From NCBI GenBank assembly GCA_902762795.1, contig CACWPM010000027.1:1-64000 (forward strand): 64,000 nt of DNA. Direction: 5' to 3'. The notes beneath the pieces were generated by a model, which was not told the origin of the DNA, did not search any database, and worked only from the letters and a program-made list of their open reading frames with translations. Position 1 is the first letter of the stretch, and each line of letters starts with the position of its first letter. A program made the translations under genes and the position numbers. Source of the DNA: Fibrobacter succinogenes. Its GTDB lineage: Bacteria; Fibrobacterota; Fibrobacteria; Fibrobacterales; Fibrobacteraceae. Below are positions 28,401-36,600 of this stretch, piece after piece.

Positions 28401-31400
28401 TGCCGAAGTTGTTGTTCCTGTTTTGATGAATCAAAGGCTCTATATTATGTGGCCTACGTTCATTATTAGTAAAAAAGAGAATGGAACTGAATCTTCAGGT
28501 TCTATGGATGTAATAAGCCATGTTGAAATTCGTATGAACTGGTCTTATTATACTGGTAATAAGTGGAGCTCTATAAAAACGACTAAGAATGCTCTTTTTG
28601 ACTTGTATGAAAAAGAACGGGATATTTTCTTAGAGGATGGCGAAAAAATAGATTATCGCTACCATTTCCAGGCTGAATCTGGTTCTTCTGAATATGTGCA
28701 AGTTAATGTTTTCCGGTCTTATTATAAAGATTTATCGAAAGAAATTAAAACGTCTTTCGAAGTGGTTGATGGCACAATATTGGAGAAAAAGAAAGTCGAA
28801 GTTATTCGTGACTATAATCAGCAATATATTCAGGAAACCGGATCTATTCAAATATGGATTGATGGAAGGGATGACGCATATCTTGCTTCGACTGTTACTC
28901 CAAGGGATGTTAAAGAATTTCCACCGAATAAATGCTATTTGGAAAGAAACTGTTGGGTAGAAACAGATCAATATATTTGTGGGTATGATGGACTTTCGTT
29001 CTCTGATGGAAAACAAATCTTACAAAATACGCCCGGATCTTTCCGTGTATTGCCGATAAATTTTGCGTTCTATTCGGGTGATGATTTGCCGTTCTTCTAT
29101 ATGGATAGCCAGCATTCCTTCCTTGTCCATAAAGTTCCCGGTGTAAATTCGACTGAGTATCAGTTTGATTTGATTTCTCATCCTCTCGTTGCTGAATTTT
29201 ATAAGAGATACCGTGATGGTGGAAATGAACAGCTTTTTAAGAGAGAAACTCAAGCGTTGCCTGTTTCGGATAGCTATTACTATTCGTATTCTTATTACAA
29301 CTATTACTTTAGTGTTTATTTAGGTTATTACATTGCTGGTGACTGGGAAGCTTGGGATTTAGGACAGTCTTTATTCTCTCTCAACTACAAACCTTCTGCG
29401 AAGCTGATTGCGCGTCCGTATCCAATGCCGATGATTGATTTCTCGTTTGGAACATCCAACGCCATTTATAACTGGGAACTTTTTTTCCATGTTCCTATGC
29501 TTCTTGCTGAGAAAATGTTCCAAGAACAAAATTACGAAGAGGCTCTAAAGTGGTATAGGATGGTTTTTGATCCTAGACTAGATTTGAGTGATTATGAAAT
29601 TACAAGACGTTGGTCAAGAAGTTTGCCTAAGGGATCTAGGTTCTGGAGATTCCTTCCGTTCTTTGCGAACCGGAATGCAGATGACTCTATTTTGGAAACT
29701 ATCAGTAAACCCACTAAATACGATTTGCTTCCGAATGTAATTACTCTTCAAAGCCTTGTCGATAAGTGGAAACGGGATCCTTTCAATCCACATCTGATTG
29801 CTCGTTATCGTATGGCTGCATATCAAAAGTATGTTGTCATGAAGTACTTGGATAACTTGATTGCATGGGCTGACGAATTGTTTACGCAGGATACGATGGA
29901 AAGTGTCAACGAGGCTATTCAGTTGTATATCCTTGCTGCGGAAGTTCTTGGCCCTCGAAATATCGAGGCCTCGGATTGCTATGAAGTCAAAAAAATGAGT
30001 GTAACAGACTTTCTTAAAAAGAAGGAAGGAGCTATTGCAAATGTTTACGTGGATATTGAGGATTCTCTGGTAACAACTAGAGTTGAAGAACGTAAAACAA
30101 AACAAGGCTCGCTCAGTGAAAAAAACAGAACATTGACGAACATTTTCTCGTCAGTATTCTATTTCAGTATTCCGAGAAACGATAAACTTCTTGCATATTG
30201 GGATACTGTCGCTGATAGGCTTTATAAAATACGCAATAGCTTGAATATCGATGGCGTAAAGAGAACTTTGGCGCTTTATGAACCGCCTATTGATCCTGCT
30301 TTGCTTGTAAAGGCAAAGGCCGCCGGCGTGTCGATTGCTGATGCTTTATCCGAAAGTTCTGCTCCACTTCCTTTGTATAGATTCCAAGTGATGCTCCAGA
30401 AGGCTATTGATGTGACCCATGAATTGCAGTCGCTTTCGGGTGCGTTCTTGTCGGCGTTGGAGAAAAATGATTCAGAGGCTCTTTCTTTGATGCGGACTAG
30501 CCATGAGCAGGAAATTCTTACCTTGTCTAGAACAATTAAGGATTTTCAGGTCAAGGATCTTAATGCTCAGTTGGAGTCTTTGGTAATAAATAGGGATGCA
30601 ACTGACATACGATATAATTTTTACAAGAATATCAAGGATATTTCTGACAAAGAAAATGAAGCCTTGGTATTGCAAAATAAAGCAATTCAATCTGATAATG
30701 TTGCTTTGAATTACAGTATTTCCGCTTCTGTGATGGCGGCGGTTCCTGATTTGTTTATTGGTGGAATAATAAATGCGTTTGGCGGACCTGAAGTTTCTTC
30801 GAATACTTCGGGTGGGGAAAAATTATCTTCAGCTTTGAGCCATATTGCATCCTCAAAACAGATTGCTGCAGGAATTATTCGAAATCAGGCAAATCAGATT
30901 CAAACCATGGCTGGTTATGAACGTCGATTCGAAGAATGGAAACTACAGGAAAAACTTGCTGAAAAGGAACTGGCTAATCTTGACAAGCAGATAATTGCCA
31001 TGAAAATTAGGATTGACATGGCGGAAAAAGAAATTTCGAATTTAGAACGTCAGATTGAGCAAATGGATGAAGTCTATGAGTTCATGACAGAACGATTTAC
31101 CAATCAGGATCTCTATTCGTGGATGGTGACTCAGCTTGGTCAACTTCATTCGTCCTTCTTTAAAATGGCTCTAAAACTTGCAAAACGTGCCGAAATGTGT
31201 TATCGGTTTGAGTTGGGCTTAAAGGATTCCGATACTGATTTTATCAAGAGTGATTATTGGGATGGACTTCGCAAGGGCCTTCTAGCAGGGGACCGCCTAT
31301 TATTTGCACTCAGAACTATGGAGTCCTCGTATTTGGAGAAAAATAAGCGAGAATTGGAAATTAATCGAGCTGTGCCGCTTTCCCTTATCGATGCTGAAGC

Positions 31401-32271
31401 TTTGATAAAACTTCAAACAGAGGGGTCGTGTGATTTTGATTTGCCGGAAGCGCTTTTTGACTTGGATTTCCCAGGACAGACATTCCGTCGTATTCGTGGA
31501 GTACAAATGGAAATCCATTGCAATGCTTCCGCTGGGATGGGTGTCAATGCTAAGTTAAGCATGACGAGCAATAGAATACGCATAAAGCCTATTGCTGAAA
31601 GCTATGATGACGCCAACGATTATTTGCTTAGTCGTATAGGAATTACGACTATTGCGACAAGTCAGGCGGAAGCTTATGCAGGTGTGTTTAATTTTGATTT
31701 CCGTGATGAACGGTATCTTCCATTTGAGGGTGCTGGAGTTGGATCTTCGTGGAGACTGGAATTACCGGCAAATTACCATCAGTTTGATTACGAATCGATT
31801 TCGGATGTCATTTTACGTGTGAGCTATACGGCAAGAAATGGTGCTGTACCAAAAGATAAATTGAAAGATTTCATTGCAAAAGATTGGGGCGTGAAATCTT
31901 CGGCTATACGTCTCAGTGTGATTGATTCTGGGGCGTTAGAACGGTTGCGCAACGGGGAAGAGATTTCTATAAATTTTGTAAAGGAACATTTCCCGGCCAT
32001 TGCAAGGAATGGTGGTGTTCTTAAGGGATTGTCTGTTTATGGTCGATTCAAGAATGGTTCTGATGCAAAGATGACCTTCTCCTCAAATGATGTTACTATT
32101 GACAACGTTGAGATTGACGCTTCACAAAAGTCCGTTACTTTGTGGAAAGATGCTTCTTGTCGTATCGATGCTGGATATAGTATTTCCATCAAACCAGATG
32201 ATAATTCTACACAAACTGGTATTGACGACTTGATTTTTGTTCATGAATACACGCTTGGGAATATAAATTAA
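22459..32271 (+). CDS. Tc toxin A subunit-like protein (TcA, receptor-binding/translocation)
   Basis: 3270 residues. I use the ATG at 22459 because AAGGTGG lies 6 bases upstream; the frame stays open to 22366 but encodes an unlikely extension. N-terminus: three beta-sandwich repeats resembling transthyretin-like domains (about 5-105, 125-230, 236-370). A helical shell carries VLSPSAYLMDLLDFL and RRPDILNLEL near 925-965, as in SpvA/VRP1-type TcA proteins. NYRVWEANRKVFLYAENW near 1860 marks the neuraminidase-like region. A coiled coil (about 2825-2880) and the TcB-binding domain (about 2970-3270: SLIDAEALIKLQ, DLPEALFDLDFPGQTFRRI) close it. TcA pentamers form a syringe-like channel. It is longer than TcdA1 (about 2500) and AT-rich, unlike the GC-rich TcB gene downstream. 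No signal peptide is seen. Confidence 0.9.
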   Translation: MIYPVPYTWFISGKITYLNGKPFTTGIIKAFNVCNGTLIRLGESGISNDGSYKITYSSANFQNGNPSIHHPNVKMQVIDYQGNVIWESKKIMAFESEQTFSFIIDKEQDDDSGQQGLDNPDGDNPPPPEMWIVKGTVKYDTGLSLESGVVKAFDYKDYQNYYLNSAILKADGSFEIFYTKDSFQRGDLSRKTPNLVLCIYDLKGNLLLKFNVNNPPEMEECVSIVIPHEVPETNDNYAVYGRVVNKSGRPLKNVLVKAFCLDFLDEKNVHAFKYYSLNLKPEVTDENGYYKIKYSPSCLPRDIQEPSPLNPKDKVSLFAEFYLKENKNSEDSEENENIQIPSDHSPEWNFSNLVLDASRCQEINFTIDFLSSSTSSKFDNLESALKFYLSAVKNEPLYDKNKNPVGLWEDKIRFFIDSSFKNVLPGFRENLNQEDVVSYFKAYELVYHIQRLHPDWVPLDKLFFYASCFFALGKKGIDSIAKIQSAQKHVIQDCLLEAVTQSQISSRTNISEFVTFWENLQGKTELLNEEKVNLDTFDILSLSKDTKTLPGQGLYKGKSVGDEREVKNLLEQFYDSEADVESFLEDIKPSEANSSLNEKEYSRLKLVFDLKNFFEDFSDGIQQTYLTIIDVVNKRKDNQNQSDDQEPEEPSLKVLLDFTEEQWDNLVGYISLSYQEKSGESKLALPVTFPGTTAAEQKSLYKIKLQKLITSWFPQEALLLKFAKYDVPKNPQECDLVLLKCKKIAELLQSAGWKDFLFDKLTLDEFLEEKKLSLNEQDKGFVKDAFVSKEDIKTIQRLYRLTTDYDSIVHLLRKGFTSAYQIAQNSEEEFVAEHHVGLGTMENAKQIYCLASQYTSEVSLQMAKYYGSLTEQGDSIPSVSRGFLESQSNNSNRNVKSNVAPSRIEQPIIANWKNLFGVLNRNAALKGQSVLSPSAYLMDLLDFLKGDGFKILKERRPDILNLELTKENAETSLPTIDIVVELLEFLAAGKPLEELNYNTDSKKGDAELRAEPTFAGKLDSAYAKLMDAVYPMDVSRNFHAEKMTALLKNVSLSVNDLIQAQKNPDKKYHYTTLRLSPTLIKTLQLPETEEKSDIEVWELWGLDKTNKEVLCPDKATVVSGSWDEVLSNVSIFLSRSGLTMKEFQEILSFAPFEGCRATLSRVSNTFQLGDINAFRITYMSEESFELFARKISRFVRLRRLLGWNIEDVAFVFDLSLENIDRVAHLKTLTSASVREIMAWAYDMSIDHFSSVFPNIPEMTGIEDADSLKCKLLEIASVSLGISQADLSYALEFEKEAFSSDLNEDSFKNNLKMLYRISTFAKRLGISVQKFELLRFLLNEKTAAKWKLEDCLKCFLVVKEVLDSPLDVDSLIYLAMPLSPSTKNKAKSLVNALDDSLSKLWESTRADKLEEIARDYPDIDATEDSKVIFYEFVRKEIMSFVKSCIWCSDPTGVYALLKKIHDANQVESVENDDLETVKTWLLSVLGDSYASEIDGLFTDISFDDHLWAKNVLCILAYVTAAKNEILEKLTSEFGLERKICEKILCIYTESDEHVIEQTSSATFFVDWLAIPFDKKSEDAIEAYALLSKLALIYSYTKMLDFTDIFGHESIYWSNRSFPLNALGFVGEEWDWNNYPVKENLFVGVKHLSRTLRKLNCCFNVSKCFGSTWVYDKLSSEFLMEKWNINNRQLREIVGENIPTLDKPKKWRQLCNYWKVYKKAPIDMETLQILIADDSLKSSCIEEYRVAVEKLNESLKNKQSPHDWQSFITPVSDALRKSRRDALVSYICFNSQKKNNAQKFFDANDIYSYYLIDVEMEPDMSVSRTRQALNSIQQFVSRVELGLEGSFILNEDQRRNWEWMRNYRVWEANRKVFLYAENWIESDLRDDKSPFFKELEDEIRQVGDDPKAMHTALGNYLEKIYETSGVEILGACKEDGGDGILYTLHVIGRTRGEPHHYFIRKYRAKALYSGEWEPWESLNLDINAEVVVPVLMNQRLYIMWPTFIISKKENGTESSGSMDVISHVEIRMNWSYYTGNKWSSIKTTKNALFDLYEKERDIFLEDGEKIDYRYHFQAESGSSEYVQVNVFRSYYKDLSKEIKTSFEVVDGTILEKKKVEVIRDYNQQYIQETGSIQIWIDGRDDAYLASTVTPRDVKEFPPNKCYLERNCWVETDQYICGYDGLSFSDGKQILQNTPGSFRVLPINFAFYSGDDLPFFYMDSQHSFLVHKVPGVNSTEYQFDLISHPLVAEFYKRYRDGGNEQLFKRETQALPVSDSYYYSYSYYNYYFSVYLGYYIAGDWEAWDLGQSLFSLNYKPSAKLIARPYPMPMIDFSFGTSNAIYNWELFFHVPMLLAEKMFQEQNYEEALKWYRMVFDPRLDLSDYEITRRWSRSLPKGSRFWRFLPFFANRNADDSILETISKPTKYDLLPNVITLQSLVDKWKRDPFNPHLIARYRMAAYQKYVVMKYLDNLIAWADELFTQDTMESVNEAIQLYILAAEVLGPRNIEASDCYEVKKMSVTDFLKKKEGAIANVYVDIEDSLVTTRVEERKTKQGSLSEKNRTLTNIFSSVFYFSIPRNDKLLAYWDTVADRLYKIRNSLNIDGVKRTLALYEPPIDPALLVKAKAAGVSIADALSESSAPLPLYRFQVMLQKAIDVTHELQSLSGAFLSALEKNDSEALSLMRTSHEQEILTLSRTIKDFQVKDLNAQLESLVINRDATDIRYNFYKNIKDISDKENEALVLQNKAIQSDNVALNYSISASVMAAVPDLFIGGIINAFGGPEVSSNTSGGEKLSSALSHIASSKQIAAGIIRNQANQIQTMAGYERRFEEWKLQEKLAEKELANLDKQIIAMKIRIDMAEKEISNLERQIEQMDEVYEFMTERFTNQDLYSWMVTQLGQLHSSFFKMALKLAKRAEMCYRFELGLKDSDTDFIKSDYWDGLRKGLLAGDRLLFALRTMESSYLEKNKRELEINRAVPLSLIDAEALIKLQTEGSCDFDLPEALFDLDFPGQTFRRIRGVQMEIHCNASAGMGVNAKLSMTSNRIRIKPIAESYDDANDYLLSRIGITTIATSQAEAYAGVFNFDFRDERYLPFEGAGVGSSWRLELPANYHQFDYESISDVILRVSYTARNGAVPKDKLKDFIAKDWGVKSSAIRLSVIDSGALERLRNGEEISINFVKEHFPAIARNGGVLKGLSVYGRFKNGSDAKMTFSSNDVTIDNVEIDASQKSVTLWKDASCRIDAGYSISIKPDDNSTQTGIDDLIFVHEYTLGNIN

Positions 32272-32285
32272 AAGGAGGCTTAGTA

Positions 32286-33581
32286 ATGGAAAAGAAAATT
32301 CTTTTTTGGCCGGATGTATATAAAGAACAAGGGCACTGGCTTCCGACTTTTGTCTGGGCTAAGGAACTTATTAATAGAGGGTATCAAGTCTCTTACATGG
32401 GAATTCAGGATTGTAGATCTCTTGTTGAATCGTTTAATAAAGATATCCAATACCATGAAATTTTTGAGAAGTTATACCCTTTGGGATATACGGACCAAAG
32501 CCACACAACTCCTGAAGGCCGTTGGAAACCTGAACATGTATTAAGAATATTAAATGGTGAATTGAATCATATTTTTACAGGAGTAGATAGGCCTGACGTG
32601 TTGGTTTCTGGATATTTTACATCATTGGAAAGTTTGATTATTCATCGTAAATATAATGTTAAGGTTATTATTTCTACGACATATTTAAGACATCCGGAAA
32701 ATGATCCTGCGATGCGAGCCGTCCAAAATTTGACTGCTTATCCAGATGCTGTAAAAAAAAGGATTCTTACATTTAAACAAAAGGAATATTCTTGGCCGCC
32801 CCATATTTTAAGAAGGGAGCTTTCTATTGATGAATTTGTAAAGCCGTTAACAAGTTTTAAAGAATTGATTCCGTGCCCTAGAGAATTTGACTATCAACAC
32901 TATGAGCATGGCGATTTAGTTCACTATGTAGAACCGTGTATAACGCCTTGCCTAAAAGATAGGACCAATGATGCCTCTTTAGGCGATAAAGCTGAAGACG
33001 TTAAAGGTTATTGGGACTCTTTTGTAGATGAACATACAAAAATTATTTTTGCAACGGCAGGTTCGCAGATTCTTGATTACGGCAAAAAAGCGGAACACAT
33101 GTTCGATGAACTTATCAAGATGATGGATGCTCCGCAAATGAAAGATTGTCATCTACTTCTTTCTGTTGGGGAAAAATTGTTGCGTACAAGAGATTGGAGT
33201 AAAATAAATAATAAAAATGTAACTGTAAAAGGTTGGGTCCCTCAACGCAAGATTTTATCTTCAGGAAACGTTCATTGTGCCTTTATTCATGGAGGCTTGG
33301 CGACAATCAAGGAATGTATTTATTATGGTGTACCCTTTGTCATTGCGCCCATGGGAAAAGATCAATTAGATAATGCTCTTCGTTTACGTGAAAACGGTAT
33401 TGACAACATGCTAGATGTTGAAACGAGTATAACGGATTGTTATTTATACTATATGAATAAGGTAACAACTGATTTTCGTATAAAGAAAAATATGGGAAGA
33501 TTGTATAATATATTCCAAGATTCAGAAAATAAGCTTGAAGGTGTGAGTATAATCGAGTCTGAGGCTGCTTCTTCAAATTGA
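32286..33581 (+). CDS. GT1-family glycosyltransferase (UGT/MGT-like) inside the Tc locus
   Basis: 431 residues. AAAGGAGG ends 8 bases before the ATG and only 14 bases separate it from the TcA stop, so it is cotranscribed. The N-terminal Rossmann half starts KKILFWPDVYKEQGHWLPTF. The C-terminal half has the nucleotide-sugar signature: GWVPQRKILSSG, FIHGGLATIKECIYYGVPFV and APMGKDQLDNALR, as in UDP-glycosyltransferases. The acceptor cannot be read. Its place between TcA and TcB suggests it modifies a toxin component or a co-delivered molecule, or protects the producer. Composition is AT-rich like TcA. No signal or membrane segment is seen. Confidence 0.85.
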   Translation: MEKKILFWPDVYKEQGHWLPTFVWAKELINRGYQVSYMGIQDCRSLVESFNKDIQYHEIFEKLYPLGYTDQSHTTPEGRWKPEHVLRILNGELNHIFTGVDRPDVLVSGYFTSLESLIIHRKYNVKVIISTTYLRHPENDPAMRAVQNLTAYPDAVKKRILTFKQKEYSWPPHILRRELSIDEFVKPLTSFKELIPCPREFDYQHYEHGDLVHYVEPCITPCLKDRTNDASLGDKAEDVKGYWDSFVDEHTKIIFATAGSQILDYGKKAEHMFDELIKMMDAPQMKDCHLLLSVGEKLLRTRDWSKINNKNVTVKGWVPQRKILSSGNVHCAFIHGGLATIKECIYYGVPFVIAPMGKDQLDNALRLRENGIDNMLDVETSITDCYLYYMNKVTTDFRIKKNMGRLYNIFQDSENKLEGVSIIESEAASSN

Positions 33582-33603
33582 TAAGGTGTGGGTGGTATAG
33601 CGT

Positions 33604-36600
33604 ATGGCGGAACAGCAGAAAGGTAGCGAGTCGAAGGAAGGCCAGGGCAAGTCTTGGCTCCTTAGCGGTCCCGTGCTCAGCACGGGGCGTGGTGGTGGTG
33701 CTTTGCGTGGAACGAAGGGCGAGTTTAATTGCGACGCCCATACCGGAAGTGCGAAGCTGTCCATACCTTTGCCATTTACTCCCGACAGGGAAGGGGCTAT
33801 TCCGCCTGTGTCGTTGTCCTACGATTCCGGGAACGGGAACGGAGCGTTTGGCCTTGGCTGGCTCCTGAACAGTCCGCGCATAGAACGTTCCACTTCGCGC
33901 AGGCTCCCGCTGTACATGGATTCCGAAGACTCGGATGTGTTTACGCTCTCCGGCGCCGACTTGGTCTGCATCGCCGAGGAAAAACGCGGAACGACAACGG
34001 TACGCCATTACCGCCTGCAATCCGAATCGCAGTTCTCCCACATCGAATTCAGGAAGGAGGCTGACGGTGCGACTTCGTTCCATGTATTCGGATCTGACGG
34101 GAGCCAGTCCACATATGGCGACTCTGCGGAATCGCGCATCGAAGACCCGCAATATCCCGGACATGTGTTTGCCTACCTGATCAGTCGCAGCGAGGATGCG
34201 CTCGGCAACGTCGTGCGCTACCGCTACTGCGGGGACGGTGCGAACCGCCATCTGCTACAAGTGCTCTACGGAAACAAGGTCCCGGGTACGACATCTTTGT
34301 TGCCCGACGATTTCCATCTAGGCCTTGTGTTCGCGTATGCGGAACGCGATGATGTCTATGTAAATCGCAAGCCCGGATTCGAGGTGCGTTGCGGTCTCAG
34401 GTGCGAATCTGCTACGCTCTATCACGGCTTCGGCTCTGCTTCACTCTTTTCCGACGAAAATAAGGTCCGGTCGCTTTCTTTCCAGTACACAGCCGGATGC
34501 GGCGGGGTCTCGCTTCTGGAGAAGGTCGTGGAGAGCGGGCACCGTGTACTGGCCGACGGTTCTTCCGCTTCGGAAAGCTTGCCCCCCATGTCGTTCTCGT
34601 ATTTCCCATTCGTACTCGGCAAGGAATGGTGCGAATTCGACAGTAGCTCGGTGAGCGATATTCCCGGCGGCTTCACGTCCGCCGAATGGGTTGACCTCTA
34701 CGGCGAGGGCATCGCCGGCCTGCTCATGGACTGCGGCGGCAAGTGGTACTTTAAGCACAATCTGGGGAACGGCCGCCTATCTTCTGCTTCGGAAGTGGGC
34801 GACAGACCTGTTCCGGGTACACCTTCCGGCCTTACCGATGTCGAGGGCAACGGGGTTCTTGCGCTTGTCGAGAATAGTGGTGTGAACGCTGGTGCATCTT
34901 TCCTTGACGAATCCGGAAAGTTTGGGCCGCGCAAGAAGTTTGGGAGTGTTCCGTGGATTGACTGGGAACGTCCAAACATAAAGTTCATGGATCTTGACGG
35001 CGACGGACGCAGCGAAATCGTCGTTGCCGAAAATGACAGGATACGCGTGTATCTCTCCGGCGGCGTGAAGGGCTACGGGAACGCCATCTATAGGTACTTT
35101 ACCGATCCGGGCGAGAAACCGGTGCTCATTTCGCAATCCCCGAACGAGGCGGTGTTCGCCGCCGACATGACGGGCGACGGCCTCGCCGATCTTGTGCGTG
35201 TCCGGTTCTCGGATGTCTGTTACTGGCCGAACTTTGGCCACGGACACTTTGGCTCTGCAATTTATATGGATAACGCGCCCGTCTTGGGCGGTTACAAGAA
35301 TTTCAATCCCGCGAACCTGATCGTTGCGGACATTGATGGTTCAGGGACCACGGACTTGCTATACCGTGAGGGCGACCGTCTCCATATCTACCGCAACTGT
35401 CTCGGGAAATCGTTCGAGTTCGTCGATACGGTCTCGCTTCCTGGCAAGGGCGGGATGGTAAAGTCGGCGGATGTCCTCGGGACCGGCCATTCGACCATCG
35501 TGTTCGGCTCCCCGCTGTTTGCGGATGCGTCCGCATCGCCTCGGTACTTGCCGGTGCAGGGTGGGCGTACCAACGTCATGTCCGGCTACTCGAACGGGAC
35601 GGGTGCGCAAGTCGATATTGAATACACGCCAAGCACTGCCTACTACCTCAAGGACAAACTGTCCGGGAATCCGTGGACTACGAAGTTGCCATACGTCGTT
35701 CAGTGTGTCTCCAAGGTCGTGTCGAGGGATCTCGTCACGGGCTGGGACCGCACCGAAACCTACGCCTACCGCGACGGCTACCACGACCCGGACTTCAGGG
35801 AGTTCAGGGGCTTCGGCTCCGTAGTGCTGCGCGAGCACGAGTGCGGCATCGACCCGGATACCGACCAGGATATACGCGAGACAAGGAGCGAATTTTACCT
35901 GGGACGTCCGTCCGAGAAGCCCGCACTGGATTGCGCCCAGGCGATGACGACCCGCCAGTGGCAAGAAGGCTGCCGCTCGTTCCAGGGGATGCCGAAAAGC
36001 CGCAAAGTCCTTTCCGTCAACAGGGACGGGACAGAAACCAGGGAATATTCCACGACGACGTGGACTTACCGGTCAAAATTTATCATGGAAGCCCACCTGC
36101 CGGGCGACAGGTTCCGCAACGGTTCTTGCTGGCTGTGCATCCAGGAGTCGGAGACTTCCTCGTTCCGCGAATCTGCCGACGACACGCCGCGCACGAACGC
36201 CTCGTTTACACTGGCTACGGATGCGTACGGGAGGCCACTCCTCTCGGCCTCGGTCTGGTACGGTCGCGGAGGCTCGAAGCCGGACGGCCTGCCCGATGTC
36301 GTGTGGAACGAACAGAAGAAGAACTTTGTGACCTTCACCGAGACTGGCTATACCCAGGATTCCGTGCATTCTTCGGGCAAGTTCCGCATGGGCCTCCTGA
36401 AAAAAACTATCTCTTATGAAGTGAAAGGATTCAGTGCATCCAACCTGGACAATCCGCAAAAGTTGAGGGAACTGTTCGCAGACGCGAGCAGGGCTCGTGA
36501 CGTCCTGACCCGGGAAGACGTCGTCTTCTACGACGACGCCCTTTCCGCACCCCGTACCGACGACACGTGCGGCCTCGCTGGGCTCGCTTATGAGCGCTAC

